Assembly: GCF_001953865.1 (NCBI RefSeq)
Contig: NZ_MQUQ01000009.1
Span: forward strand, 62,001-126,000
Origin: Amycolatopsis coloradensis
Lineage (GTDB): Bacteria; Actinomycetota; Actinomycetes; Mycobacteriales; Pseudonocardiaceae
Reading direction: 5' to 3'
DNA length: 64,000 nucleotides
Shown: positions 53,625 to 62,636 of the stretch, piece by piece
How the letters are laid out: every line of letters begins with the position of its first letter
Position numbering within the stretch: position 1 is the first letter of the stretch
Position numbers and translations under genes: made by a program
The notes under the pieces: generated by a model
The model's database searches: none
Seen by the model: the letters and a program-made list of their open reading frames with translations, nothing else
Told to the model about the DNA's origin: nothing

Positions 53625-53670
53625 GCAATCAACTGGTTGCCATATCTTTGTATAGCAACCAGATGATTGC
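53625..53670. promoter_or_regulatory. ArsR-type operator, long dyad
   Basis: GCAATCAACTGGTTGC at 53625-53640 and GCAACCAGATGATTGC at 53655-53670 form an inverted repeat around an AT-rich 14-base spacer. It lies just upstream of the SRPBCC start. Each arm is itself partly symmetrical (GCAA...TTGC), so two regulator dimers may bind. Confidence 0.72.
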
Positions 53671-53682
53671 GTCAAGTGTGAC

Positions 53683-55083
53683 TCAGGAAGCCGTGTACAG
53701 CGCGCCGAGGAACTCCAGCAACAGCCGTTCGCGCAACGGACCGGGTGCGGTGGCCAGCAGCGCGTTGATCTCCGCCATCCGGGTCGGCAGACCCGCGCCG
53801 CCGCCGAGACCCGCGGTTGCCAGCATCCCGGCGAACTGCTCGGGCGTCAGTGTCGCGGGGTCCAGCGCGGCCACGAATTCCGCCACCTGAGGGTCGATGA
53901 CGACGGGACCGGATTCCCGCGCGGACTCGACCGACGCGGCAAGGTCGACGAGGAATTCCTTTTCGCTGCCCCGGTTCGCGGCCGTCACGGTCAGGTGCAG
54001 GTTCGCGGGCGAGGACCCGTGGGCGAATTGCGGCTGGACGTACCACCCGCGCTCCCGCATCTCGTCCGCGACGGTGAACAGGTCGAATCCCGCGCCGGTG
54101 TCCACGGTGAAAGCGAGCAACGTCGAGATCGGGTCGCCGAGGACACGCAGCCCGTCCAGCGCCTCGACTCCGGCGCGGATCTCCACGGCCGCCTCACGCG
54201 CGGCAGAAGCCAGCTTCGCGTAACCCTCGTCGCCGACGTGACGCACGACCGCCCACGCGGCGGCGAGCGGGCCGCCGGACCGCGTGCTCTGCACCGTGGT
54301 GTTCAGCATCGTGTAGCCGGGCCAGTCGGCGCTGGCGAAGTAGTGCGTCCGGCGCAGTCCCGCGTCCGCGTGCAGGAGAACCGACACGCCTTTCGGGCAG
54401 TAGGCGTATTTGTGCAGGTCCACCGAGACGCTGGTGACACCGGGGACGTCGAAGCCGAACGGGCCGGGATCCAGGTACGGCAGCACCCAGCCGCCGATGC
54501 AGGCGTCCACATGGAACCGGACGCCGTCCAGGAGCGCCGCGATCTCCGGGATCGGGTCGAGGACGCCGTGCGCGTAGGACGGCGCGCTCGCGACGACGAG
54601 CACCGTGGTGTCGTCGACCGCGGCGGCCATCGCCTCGGGAACGGCGCGGAAGGTCACCGGGTCGACCGGCACCGAAACCACGCGGGCACTGAAGAAATGC
54701 GCCGCCTTGTGGAACGCGGCGTGCGCGGTCGTGGGCAGCACGATGCTCGGCGAGGTCACTTCGGGACGCGCGTCGCGGGCGGCCAGGACGGCGAGCAGGC
54801 ACGACTCCGTGCCGCCCGACGTCACCGAACCGACGGTCTCCGCCGTGCCGCCGAGCAACCGCGCGGCGGTGCCGACGAGATCGTTCTCCATCCGCAGCAG
54901 GCTGGGGAACGCGGTCGGGTCCAGGCCGTTGGCCGACGACGCCAGCGCGTGCGCCGCCGCACCGAGTTCGTCCACTTCGGACAGACCGCTGTCGTAGACG
55001 TAGGCGAGTGTCCGGCCGCCGTGCGTCGGCAGATCTCCCGCGCGCAGTTCCCGCAACTCCCGGAGCACGTCTTCGGCGGTCAT
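53683..55083 (-). CDS. PLP-dependent lyase resembling sphingosine-1-phosphate lyase
   Basis: A 466-residue fold-type I PLP enzyme. The segments SVTSGGTESCLLAVLAARDA, FHVDACIGGWVLPYL and SVSVDLHKYAYCPKG (PLP lysine in HKY) closely follow sphingosine-1-phosphate lyase, more than glutamate or aromatic decarboxylases. That enzyme cleaves phosphorylated long-chain bases into an aldehyde and phosphoethanolamine. There is no membrane helix, as in bacterial members. It overlaps the transporter gene by four bases, and a sphingomyelinase and ceramidase remnant lie upstream. Confidence 0.78.
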   Translation of the reverse strand: MTAEDVLRELRELRAGDLPTHGGRTLAYVYDSGLSEVDELGAAAHALASSANGLDPTAFPSLLRMENDLVGTAARLLGGTAETVGSVTSGGTESCLLAVLAARDARPEVTSPSIVLPTTAHAAFHKAAHFFSARVVSVPVDPVTFRAVPEAMAAAVDDTTVLVVASAPSYAHGVLDPIPEIAALLDGVRFHVDACIGGWVLPYLDPGPFGFDVPGVTSVSVDLHKYAYCPKGVSVLLHADAGLRRTHYFASADWPGYTMLNTTVQSTRSGGPLAAAWAVVRHVGDEGYAKLASAAREAAVEIRAGVEALDGLRVLGDPISTLLAFTVDTGAGFDLFTVADEMRERGWYVQPQFAHGSSPANLHLTVTAANRGSEKEFLVDLAASVESARESGPVVIDPQVAEFVAALDPATLTPEQFAGMLATAGLGGGAGLPTRMAEINALLATAPGPLRERLLLEFLGALYTAS

Positions 55084-56384
55084 GACCGGCGCTCCAGCAC
55101 CGACTTCCGCAGCAGCGGGATGCCCAGCACGATCAGCACGGCCGGGAGGATCGACGCGCCGAGCAGGATCGCCGTGAGCGCGCTGTCCGGCTGCGCGGCC
55201 TTGGCGTCGAGACTGGACTGATAGCCGCCGAACTGGAGCACCAATCCCCAGATGCCCGGCCCGAGCGCGAGTCCGAGCGTCTCCGACGCCGTCCAGACAC
55301 CGGCCGCGACCCCGGCCCTGGTCTCACCGGTCCGCTCCTCCTCGTCGCTGATCAGGTCCGGCAGGATCGCCAGCGGGAACACCGAGATCCCCGCGTACCC
55401 GACACCGCAGAAGGCGACGAACACCATCGTCACCACGAACGGGAACACCTGGGCACCGAGAAGCCCCAGCAGGCCGACGCCGAAAGCGGCGGTGGCGATG
55501 CGGAAACCGGCCAGCTTCCCCAGGCTCGCCCCGAGTTTCGGCCACAGCGGCATGGTCAGCAGCGCCGGGCCGACGAAACCGACGAACAGGACCGTCGAGT
55601 AGCCGGAGCTGCCGAGGATCCGCTCGGCGAAGAACGGGATCGCGGCCAAAACCGTGCCGATGCCGAGCGCTTGGATGAAGTAGACCCCGAGCAGCCAGCG
55701 GAACGGCCGCCACCCCGCGAGTGTCCGGAGCAGCTCGCGCGGGCTCACCGTGTTCGGCCGCAGCGCGCCGACGGGAGCGTCCTTCAGCCCGAAGTACACG
55801 CCGAGGGTCGCCAGCAGGATGACCACGGCGATGAACACGCCCATGACCCGATAACCGGCGATGCCACCGACGAGGTCGGTGATCGCGGGCGCGCCGCCGC
55901 CGGAGATCAGGATGGCGACCGCGAGGAAACCGATCCGGACGCTGGTCAGCTTCGTGCGCTCTTCCGCCGAATCGGTCAGTTCGGCGGGCAGCGCGTTGAA
56001 CGGCACCTGGAAAAACGCGTACGCGGTGGCGCACAACAGGAACACGACGACGACGTAGATCGCGTCAGGCACCGGCGCGCCGAAGCCCGGGTGCGCGAAC
56101 AGGGCCGCGAAGAGGATCGAGACACCGATACCGCCGTAGAGCAGGAATCGGCGGCGGCTACCGGTGCGGACCATGTCCGCGTCCGACAGCCTGCCCGCGA
56201 TCGGGTTGAACAGCACGTCCCACGCTTTGGGAACGAAGACGATCAAGCCGGCCACGCCCGCCGCGACGCCCATCGTGTCGGTGAGGTATTTCAGGAGGAG
56301 CAGTCCGGGAACCGTGCCGAAGGCGCCGGTGACGAACGAGCCGAGCGAGTAGCGATACCTCGTCCGTGCTGGCAGGGCTGCCAT
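55080..56384 (-). CDS. MFS transporter, GPH/MelB-like
   Basis: A 434-residue, 12-helix transporter of the glycoside-pentoside-hexuronide:cation symporter-like group. Typical features are YSLGSFVTGAFGTVPGLLLL at the N-terminus, PKAWDVLFNPIAGRLSD after helix 2, and GVGYAGISVFPLAILPDLIS. AGGAGGATC precedes the ATG. It is translationally coupled to the lyase gene. Its substrate might be a breakdown product of sphingolipids, but that is inferred only from neighbours. Confidence 0.85.
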   Translation of the reverse strand: MAALPARTRYRYSLGSFVTGAFGTVPGLLLLKYLTDTMGVAAGVAGLIVFVPKAWDVLFNPIAGRLSDADMVRTGSRRRFLLYGGIGVSILFAALFAHPGFGAPVPDAIYVVVVFLLCATAYAFFQVPFNALPAELTDSAEERTKLTSVRIGFLAVAILISGGGAPAITDLVGGIAGYRVMGVFIAVVILLATLGVYFGLKDAPVGALRPNTVSPRELLRTLAGWRPFRWLLGVYFIQALGIGTVLAAIPFFAERILGSSGYSTVLFVGFVGPALLTMPLWPKLGASLGKLAGFRIATAAFGVGLLGLLGAQVFPFVVTMVFVAFCGVGYAGISVFPLAILPDLISDEEERTGETRAGVAAGVWTASETLGLALGPGIWGLVLQFGGYQSSLDAKAAQPDSALTAILLGASILPAVLIVLGIPLLRKSVLERRS

Positions 56385-56418
56385 GATCCTCCTCGAGGCG
56401 TTTCTCCCGATGAAGGCC

Positions 56419-57378
56419 TCAGTATTGGATCTTGGCCACCACCGGGTAGTGGTCGGAGGGAATCGTGCCACCGTCGTAATGCACGAGCTGTACCGGGCCG
56501 ACAGCGGCGAGTGGGCGGCCGCCCGCAAGCACGGCTCCGACATAGTCGAGCGAGTCACGGTAGGTCCCCGGCACGGACTTCGCGGCGTTCGGGTTCGTCG
56601 CCGTGTCGAAGGTGTACGCGCCTTCGCCGGTCGTGCGGAGGACACCGCCGAGAGCGGCTTCTCCCTGCTGGACCTGGGTCCGGCCCTGGGTGTCCTTGCG
56701 CGCCTGTCCCGCCCAGTACTCGATGTTCAGGTCCCCGGCGATCACGACCGGCTCCCCCGCGGGCGCGTGTTTCGTGACCAGTTCCCGGATCTCGCCGAGC
56801 TGCGCCATCCGGATCTCGTGCGCCTTCGGCAGGGTCTCCGGCCCTTCGTCGGCCTGCATGTGGGTGCCCGCGATCCAGAGCGGCTTCCCGTTCACGACCA
56901 GCCTGGCGAGCGCGGCGCCCTTGTTGGACAGGTGATCGGCCGTGCCCGAGTAGGAATTGCGGAAGACCAGCTGGTGTTGTTCGGTCACCGGCGCCTTGCT
57001 CAGCACGGTGACCCCGCCGTTGACCACGACAGGGGAACTCGAGCAGTTCCCGTTCACCGAGTTCCAGCCCGCGGAGGTCTTGCAGTATTGGCCGACGAGC
57101 GGCGTCTGGTGCGGCCAGAGGTCCTTCAGCCGGTTCCGCATTTCCTCCGCCTGCGCGCTGAACGCCTCGTCCAGGACGACGACGTCGGCGTCGTTCGCGC
57201 GGATCACGGCCTCCGCCGCGCGAGCCCTCGCCTGCCTGTCCGAGGTGTTCGGACCGGCGATCCACGGCAGTTGCCAGATGTTGAACGCCATGACCTTCAC
57301 CGAAACCGCGGCTTGGGCGGGGACGGTGGTTCCGGCGAACAGGGCGGCGGCGATGGCGAGTACGGCGAGCTTCCGCAC
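56419..57378 (-). CDS. Secreted sphingomyelinase-like phosphodiesterase
   Basis: A 319-residue exported enzyme of the DNase I-like fold. A signal peptide (about residues 1-23) leads to KVMAFNIWQLPW, VVLDEAF with the metal glutamate, LSNKGAALARL, AGTHMQADEG, GDLNIEYW and a final SDHYPV, the order seen in bacterial neutral sphingomyelinases. It should cleave sphingomyelin, or a related phospholipid, to ceramide outside the cell. GTG start with AAAGGG upstream. It lies 13 bases after the ceramidase remnant and 34 before the transporter gene. Confidence 0.85.
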   Translation of the reverse strand: MRKLAVLAIAAALFAGTTVPAQAAVSVKVMAFNIWQLPWIAGPNTSDRQARARAAEAVIRANDADVVVLDEAFSAQAEEMRNRLKDLWPHQTPLVGQYCKTSAGWNSVNGNCSSSPVVVNGGVTVLSKAPVTEQHQLVFRNSYSGTADHLSNKGAALARLVVNGKPLWIAGTHMQADEGPETLPKAHEIRMAQLGEIRELVTKHAPAGEPVVIAGDLNIEYWAGQARKDTQGRTQVQQGEAALGGVLRTTGEGAYTFDTATNPNAAKSVPGTYRDSLDYVGAVLAGGRPLAAVGPVQLVHYDGGTIPSDHYPVVAKIQY

Positions 57379-57391
57379 GAAAGACCCTTTC

Positions 57392-57751
57392 TCAGGAGAC
57401 GACGAACGTCCGCGAAGTCCCGCTGAACGCGGAGATCGCCCCGTTCCAGCCGTTCTTCCAGTTGCCGAAGTGGACCACGCGGTATTTGCCGATCGGGGCG
57501 TTCGGGTGGATCTTCCAGTGGACGACGGCTTTCGATTCGGCGACGAAAGTCCGTGCCCAGTGGTACTTCGTGTCCCAGTCGCCGTCGTCGGCGTGCCGGA
57601 CCCACTTGCCGTCGGCCAGCCGCTGGATCTCCAGGAACGTGCCACCGCGCCGGAGATCGTTCTTCGGATGCCCGGTGACGAACTCGACGGCGACCTGCTC
57701 GCCGCGGCCGTAGGTGCTCTTGGCGTCGACCAGGACGTCACCGAAGGACAA
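57392..57751 (-). pseudogene. Neutral ceramidase C-terminal domain remnant
   Basis: A 119-residue reading frame equal to the C-terminal domain of neutral ceramidases: FGDVLVDAKSTYGRGEQVAV, RGGTFLEIQRLADGKWVRHA, DGDWDTKYHWART, KIHPNAPIGKYRVVHFGNWK. A full ceramidase has over 600 residues; the catalytic part is absent. Upstream sequence within 80 bases becomes palindromic repeat DNA. The TTG at 57751 with GAGG in front could still start translation, but the product would be an isolated beta-sandwich. It is most simply a gene truncated by a deletion reaching the repeats. Confidence 0.75.
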
Positions 57752-57826
57752 AAGAACCTCGTGAGTGACAGGTCGGTCAGAACCGAATCGCCACTCACGA
57801 CCACCTCGGCCCGGCGCACGGGGGAT

Positions 57827-57879
57827 GTCGCGAAAGCCACTTTCGGGACATCAGACGTCGCGAAAGTGGCTTTCGCGAC
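57827..57879. repeat. Family-C intergenic palindrome
   Basis: Arms GTCGCGAAAGCCACTTTCG and CGAAAGTGGCTTTCGCGAC around a GGGACATCAGACGTCG centre. It shares arms and the CAGACGT core with the copy at 30583. It lies 76 bases upstream of the ceramidase remnant. Confidence 0.88.
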
Positions 57880-57898
57880 TTGCTTCACACTTTCCCAG

Positions 57899-57953
57899 GT
57901 ACGTGAAGGACCCCTTCATTGCGCTAGACGCAATGAAGGGGTCCTTCACGTAC
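57899..57953. repeat. Family-A intergenic palindrome, inverted orientation
   Basis: Two perfect 25-base arms beginning GTACGTGAAGGACCCCTTCA around CTAGA. The centre reads GCGCTAGACGC, the reverse complement of the GCGTCTAGCGC centre at 15246, so this copy is in the opposite orientation. It follows the stop of the flavin-type oxidoreductase by 61 bases. Confidence 0.9.
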
Positions 57954-58014
57954 TACAAGCGACCCGAGCACTGACACCGAGAGGCGCGGGGGTGATCGCA
58001 AGTGGCCCACCCAC

Positions 58015-59040
58015 CTACGAAAGGGTCGCCGCGACCTTCGCGAGCGTCGCCGCGTCACCCCGCAGCAGCAAGGTGGTCACCACGGTCTCCTCCCACGCGG
58101 CGAGTTCGTCACGGATCTTCTCCGCGGGTCCGATCAGCGACGTGTCCTCGACCAGCGACGTCGGGATCGCGGCGGTCGCCTCGTCCTTGCGGCCGGCCAG
58201 GTACAGCTCCTGGACCTTGTCGGCGACGTCCTCGTACCCCATCCGGGCGAAGACGTCGTGGTGGAAGTTGACCGATTTCGCGCCCATGCCGCCGATGTAG
58301 AGCGCCAGCGACGGCTTGATCCAGCTCGCGGCCTCCTCGACGTCGTCGTGGACCAACACCGGGACGGACGCGGCGACCTCGAAATCGCCGAAGCCGTGCC
58401 TGGCACCCGGGCGGGAAAAGCCCTCCTGGAGCGCAGTCCGATAGAAGGCGTCGCTCTTGGGCGAGAAGAACAGCGGGAGCCAGCCGTCGCAGATCTCCGC
58501 CGACAGCGCCACGTTCTTCGGTCCCTCGGCCGCGAGGAAGATCGGGATCTCCTCGCGGAACGGGTGCACTGTGGACTTGAGCGCCTTCCCGAGCCCGGTC
58601 CCGCCTTTCAGCGGCAACTGGAAGTGCTGACCGTCGTGAGTCACCGGCGCCTCACGCGCGACGACCTGCCGCACGATGTCGACGTACTCGCGTGTGCGGG
58701 CCAGCGGCCCCGGATACGGCTGCCCGTACCAGCCCTCGACCACTTGAGGGCCGGACGCGCCGAGCCCGAGCACGAACCGGCCGCCGGACAGGTGGTCCAG
58801 GGTCAGCGCGTGCATGGCCGTGGCGGTCGGGGTGCGCGCCGACATCTGGACGATGTTGGTGCCGAGCTTGATCCGGCTGGTCGACGCACCCCACCAGGCG
58901 AGCGGGGTGAACGCGTCCGAACCGTAGCCCTCGGCTGTCCACACGGAATCGAAGCCGAGTTCTTCGGCCTTCAAGACCGCGTCCAGCGCGCCCTCGGGCG
59001 GGCCGGAGGACCAGTAACCGAGGTGGTGACCAAGCTTCAT
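58015..59040 (-). CDS. LLM-class F420-dependent oxidoreductase
   Basis: A 341-residue TIM-barrel oxidoreductase of the luciferase-like family, F420-binding branch: KLGHHLGYWSSGPPEGALDA, LGTNIVQMSARTPTATAMHA, LDHLSGGRFVLGLGASGPQV and FLAAEGPKNVALSAEICDGW. It resembles M. tuberculosis Rv3520c, which belongs to the cholesterol-degradation regulon. It is 12 bases downstream of the MpaB-like gene, so both are under the TetR regulator's promoter region at 59974-60077. Confidence 0.87.
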   Translation of the reverse strand: MKLGHHLGYWSSGPPEGALDAVLKAEELGFDSVWTAEGYGSDAFTPLAWWGASTSRIKLGTNIVQMSARTPTATAMHALTLDHLSGGRFVLGLGASGPQVVEGWYGQPYPGPLARTREYVDIVRQVVAREAPVTHDGQHFQLPLKGGTGLGKALKSTVHPFREEIPIFLAAEGPKNVALSAEICDGWLPLFFSPKSDAFYRTALQEGFSRPGARHGFGDFEVAASVPVLVHDDVEEAASWIKPSLALYIGGMGAKSVNFHHDVFARMGYEDVADKVQELYLAGRKDEATAAIPTSLVEDTSLIGPAEKIRDELAAWEETVVTTLLLRGDAATLAKVAATLS

Positions 59041-59052
59041 CGAGGCTCCTCG

Positions 59053-59973
59053 TCAGACGTTCGGTGAGTAGTGCTCGGGTTTGCCCCGCTCCGAAAGCGG
59101 CGGAAGGTTCCTCGCGGGAGTCTCGGCCAACGGGACGCCGGGGGCCAGTTCGCCGCGCTCCCGGCGCCAGCCCGCACGGGCGCGGGGGTGGTAGCGCCGG
59201 TCTCGCGGGACCAGCTTGAACACCGCGTTGATCAGCTTCCCCGCCCGCCGGTGCCGTCGCTCGTCACGGTCGGTCCAGGTGTAGCCGAGTCGCTCGCGGA
59301 TCGGCGGGTCGTAGAGGCCGACGGTCAGCCAGACGAAGTTCCGCGCGACGTGCCCGCGGACGAGGTTCCAGGCGAAATCCGGTAGCCACGGCAGGAAATG
59401 CGGCTTCGCGATGTCCTTGATCTCCAGCACGTCGCGGGTCGCCTTGTTGTCCTCCAGGACGTCCTCGCACATGCGCTTCCAGTACAGCTGGAAGTCCTCC
59501 CACGACTCCGGCACCGGGCGCATGCTCATGCCGTACATCTCGTACCACTGGACGTGCTCGTCGAACAGCTTCCGCTTCTCGGCCTCGCCGATACCGCCGA
59601 CGAAGTTGTCCGCGATGAGGATCGCGCTCATGAAGAACGTCGAGTGCGCCCAGTAAAAGGTGTCCGGATCGAGCGCGTGATAGCGCCGGCCGTGCTTGTC
59701 GACGCCTTTGATCCGATCGTGGTAACCGCGCACTTCCAGCGCGGTCCGCCGGGCGCGCGGCCCGTCGTAGATCACTCCCCCGATCGGGTACAACGAGCGG
59801 AACAGCCGCTGCCAGCGCTCCTCGAAGAACCGCGAATGCTCCTCGACGCCCGCACCCAGCTCGGGGTGCATGTTCTGCATGGATCCGGCCCAGAGCGCGA
59901 TGAGCAGCCCACGCCAGTCGCCGAAGTACTTCCAGGTCAGCGAATCCGGTCCCAGTGGCCGCGGCTGTGTCAT
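59053..59973 (-). CDS. Oxygenase MpaB-family protein (DUF2236)
   Basis: A 306-residue protein of the MpaB/latex-clearing oxygenase family. Typical stretches are SMQNMHPELGAGVEEHSRFF, RSLYPIGGVIYDGPRARRTA, YHALDPDTFYWAHSTFF and MYGMSMRPVPESWEDF. These proteins bind a heme b, and several conserved histidines here (in HPELGAG, HALDPDTFYWAH) fit. It is the first gene of a two-gene operon that starts 104 bases from the divergent TetR regulator. The substrate is unknown; hydrophobic or steroid-like compounds are plausible. Confidence 0.85.
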   Translation of the reverse strand: MTQPRPLGPDSLTWKYFGDWRGLLIALWAGSMQNMHPELGAGVEEHSRFFEERWQRLFRSLYPIGGVIYDGPRARRTALEVRGYHDRIKGVDKHGRRYHALDPDTFYWAHSTFFMSAILIADNFVGGIGEAEKRKLFDEHVQWYEMYGMSMRPVPESWEDFQLYWKRMCEDVLEDNKATRDVLEIKDIAKPHFLPWLPDFAWNLVRGHVARNFVWLTVGLYDPPIRERLGYTWTDRDERRHRRAGKLINAVFKLVPRDRRYHPRARAGWRRERGELAPGVPLAETPARNLPPLSERGKPEHYSPNV

Positions 59974-60003
59974 CCCCGGTCTCCTCAGCTGAGCTGGTTA
60001 AAT

Positions 60004-60021
60004 TGACCACAACTGTTGTCA
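60004..60021. promoter_or_regulatory. TetR operator, site 1
   Basis: The 18-base dyad TGACCACAACTGTTGTCA lies between the MpaB-like gene and the TetR gene. It has the same TGAC-N10-GTCA outline and length as site 2, with centres 27 bases apart. Confidence 0.75.
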
Positions 60022-60030
60022 GGTTAAAGT

Positions 60031-60048
60031 TGACAACAGCCGTAGTCA
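60031..60048. promoter_or_regulatory. TetR operator, site 2
   Basis: The 18-base dyad TGACAACAGCCGTAGTCA, extended to GTTGAC...GTCAAC, lies 30 bases before the TetR start. Paired sites in this divergent gap suggest control of both the TetR gene and the MpaB-like/LLM operon. Confidence 0.75.
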
Positions 60049-60077
60049 ACTGTCGTATTCAGGACGAGGAGCCGATC

Positions 60078-60671
60078 ATGGCCGGCCGGAGCTGGGCAGG
60101 CACGACCCTGGACGACCGCAAGGCCGCGCGACGGGAACAGCTTGTCGACGCGGGCCTCGACCTGCTCGGCACCCAGGGCAGCGCCGGGGTGAGCGTCCGC
60201 GCGGTGTGCCGTCACGCCAAGCTGACGGAGCGGTACTTCTACGAGAGTTTCACCGACCGCGAGGAATTGGTCGTCGCGGTCTACAAGCACATCGGCGAGC
60301 AGGCGCGGCAGGCTCTGGTCGACGCGGTCAGCGACACGGCCGAACCCGCCGAACGGGCGAAGGCCGCCGTCCGCGCCTTCGTCGAATTGATGCTCGACGA
60401 CCCGCGCAAGGGCCGCGTGCTCCTGCTCGCGCCGATCACCGATCCCGCGCTGACCACGCGCGGGATCGCGCTCCTCCCCTCGTTCGCCGAACTGGTCAGC
60501 GGGCAGCTGTCCCACGGCGACGCGGCGACGCGGCAGATGACCTCGATCGGGCTGGTCGGCGCGCTGAGCAACGTGTTCATCGCCTACCTCGACGGCTCGC
60601 TCAAGGTGAGCCGCGAGCGCCTGATCGACCATTGCGTTCGCCTCGTGCTCGGTGCGGACCGTCAGCCCTGA
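60078..60671 (+). CDS. TetR-family regulator
   Basis: A 197-residue TetR regulator. The DNA-binding part is [40 protein letters not shown] and [15 protein letters not shown]. The ATG follows GACGAGGAGCC. It is divergent from the MpaB-like operon across the paired operators and overlaps the aldolase gene convergently by ten bases. It likely responds to a lipid or CoA-linked ligand of the neighbouring catabolic genes, by inference. Confidence 0.9.
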   Translation: MAGRSWAGTTLDDRKAARREQLVDAGLDLLGTQGSAGVSVRAVCRHAKLTERYFYESFTDREELVVAVYKHIGEQARQALVDAVSDTAEPAERAKAAVRAFVELMLDDPRKGRVLLLAPITDPALTTRGIALLPSFAELVSGQLSHGDAATRQMTSIGLVGALSNVFIAYLDGSLKVSRERLIDHCVRLVLGADRQP

Positions 60672-61696
60672 TCCCGTTCGGCGACCAACTGCAGGGCGAT
60701 GTCGATGATCATGTCCTCCTGCCCACCCACGTATTTCGCGGCGCCGACGCGGTACAGGATCTCGTGCGCCGGGACGTCGTAGCGCTCGGCCGCGCGTTCG
60801 GCGTGCAGGAGGAAACTCGAGTACACCCCGGCGAAACCCTGCACGATCGACGACCGGTCCATCACCGGCAGTCGCGTGATGTAGGGCTTCACGACGTTCT
60901 CGGCCGCGTCCATCAGCACGTCCTTGTCGACGCCGGTGCGGATCCCGAGCCGTTCGAACGTCGCCGCGAGGACCTCCGTCGGCGAGTTGCCCGCGCCGGC
61001 GCCGAGCGCCACGAGCGAACCGTCGATCTGCCGGGCGCCCGCGCGATAGGCGAGCACCGAGTTCGCGACGCCGAAGCTCAGGTTCTGATGCCCGTGGTAA
61101 CCGACCTGCGCCCGGTCCCCGAATTCCGCCACCAACGCGGCGACCCGGTCGCCCGCGTCTTCCAGGATCAGCGCGCCCGCGGAGTCGACGACGTACACGC
61201 ACTGGCACCCGGCGTCGACCATGATCCGGCCCTGTTTCGCCAAGTCCTCGGGCGTGGCCATATGGGACAGCATCAGGAAGCCGACCGTCTCCAGCCCGAG
61301 GTCCCGCGCCGCGCCGAAGTGCTGGACGGAAACGTCGGCCTCGGTGCACTGGGTCGCGATCCGGACGGCGCCCGCGCCGAGGTCGGCCGCCACCCGCAGG
61401 TCGCCGACCGTGCCGAGTCCCGGCAGGAGCAGCACCGCGATCTTCGCGTGGCGTGCCTCGTCGACCGCCGCGGCGATCAGTTTTCGTTCATCGACAAGGG
61501 AAAAGCCGTAGTTGAACGTGGAGCCGCCGAGTCCGTCGCCGTGGCTGACCTCGATCAGCGAGACCCCGGCCTCGTCCAGTGCCCGGACCGTGTCGCGCAC
61601 GTTCTTCTCGGTGAACTGGTGCGCCATCGCGTGACTGCCGTCGCGCAGGCTCGTGTCGACCAGCCGGACCTCACGGTCGATCTCGTCCCACTTCAC
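60662..61696 (-). CDS. 4-hydroxy-2-oxovalerate aldolase (HsaF/DmpG type)
   Basis: A 344-residue pyruvate aldolase of the DmpG/BphI/HsaF family, which splits 4-hydroxy-2-oxoacids into pyruvate and an aldehyde passed to the partner dehydrogenase. It shows [18 protein letters not shown] (metal Asp), [15 protein letters not shown], and [15 protein letters not shown] with the metal histidines. The start overlaps the dehydrogenase stop by four bases, as expected for a channelling pair. Confidence 0.95.
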   Translation of the reverse strand: MKWDEIDREVRLVDTSLRDGSHAMAHQFTEKNVRDTVRALDEAGVSLIEVSHGDGLGGSTFNYGFSLVDERKLIAAAVDEARHAKIAVLLLPGLGTVGDLRVAADLGAGAVRIATQCTEADVSVQHFGAARDLGLETVGFLMLSHMATPEDLAKQGRIMVDAGCQCVYVVDSAGALILEDAGDRVAALVAEFGDRAQVGYHGHQNLSFGVANSVLAYRAGARQIDGSLVALGAGAGNSPTEVLAATFERLGIRTGVDKDVLMDAAENVVKPYITRLPVMDRSSIVQGFAGVYSSFLLHAERAAERYDVPAHEILYRVGAAKYVGGQEDMIIDIALQLVAERDQG

Positions 61697-62595
61697 GCCG
61701 CCACCTCCTGAGTCGCCAGGAGGTCGCCGACGCGGGCGGCCGCGGCCGTCATGATGTCGAGGTTCCCGGCGTATTCCGGCAGGAAGTCCCCGTTCCCGGC
61801 GACTTCCAGGAACACCGCGACCCGCGCCTGCCCGCTCCAGCCAGCCCGGGGCGGGTCGTATTGCGGATCTGCCTTGAGCGTGTAACCCGGCACGTAGGCC
61901 TGGACGGTTTCGACCATCCGGTGGATGGATTCAGTGACCGCGTCGGAGTCCGCGTCCGGGTCGATCGCGCAGAACACCGTGTCACGCATGATCATCGGCG
62001 GCTCGACGGGGTTGATGATGATGATCGCCTTGCCTCGGCTCGCTCCCCCGACGAGTTCGATCCCGCGTGCCGTCGTCGCGGTGAATTCGTCGATGTTCGC
62101 CCGGGTGCCGGGACCGGCCGAACGCGACGAGACGGACGCGACGATCTCGGCGTAGGGCACCGGCGTCACCCGGGACACCGCGTGCACGATCGGGATCGTG
62201 GCCTGGCCGCCGCAGGTGATGAGGTTGACGTTCGGCACGTCCAGCCGGTCGGGCAAGCCAACGGCGGGGCAGGTGAACGGGCCGACCGCGGCCGGGGTCA
62301 GGTCGATCGCGCGGATCCCGGCGGCGGCGTAGCGCGGCGCGTTCGCCAGATGTGCCTTCGCCGAGGTCGCCTCGAAGACCAGGTCCGGCAGTTCGTCACG
62401 GGAAAGGAGCCAGTCGACACCGCCCGCGGACGTCTCCAGTCCCAGCCCGGCGGCCTTGGCCAGCCCGTCCGAGTCCGGGTCCACGCCGACCATGTACCGC
62501 ACCTCGACGTGTTCGCTGCGCCTCAGCTTCGCGAGCAGGTCGGTGCCGATGTTGCCGGGACCGACGATCGCGGCCACCGCTTTCCGTTGCGCCAT
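61693..62595 (-). CDS. Acylating acetaldehyde dehydrogenase (HsaG/DmpF type)
   Basis: A 300-residue NAD- and CoA-dependent dehydrogenase that oxidises acetaldehyde or propanal to the acyl-CoA. The Rossmann motif is [17 protein letters not shown], the catalytic cysteine is in [13 protein letters not shown], and [10 protein letters not shown] follows. It is first in an operon with the aldolase and divergent from the IclR regulator, only 41 bases away. The 2-hydroxypentadienoate hydratase (HsaE/DmpE) that normally precedes it is not here. Confidence 0.95.
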   Translation of the reverse strand: MAQRKAVAAIVGPGNIGTDLLAKLRRSEHVEVRYMVGVDPDSDGLAKAAGLGLETSAGGVDWLLSRDELPDLVFEATSAKAHLANAPRYAAAGIRAIDLTPAAVGPFTCPAVGLPDRLDVPNVNLITCGGQATIPIVHAVSRVTPVPYAEIVASVSSRSAGPGTRANIDEFTATTARGIELVGGASRGKAIIIINPVEPPMIMRDTVFCAIDPDADSDAVTESIHRMVETVQAYVPGYTLKADPQYDPPRAGWSGQARVAVFLEVAGNGDFLPEYAGNLDIMTAAAARVGDLLATQEVAA

Positions 62596-62636
62596 GTCAG
62601 GTGACGCTCCCCGAGCGGATAGGGCACAATCAACCC

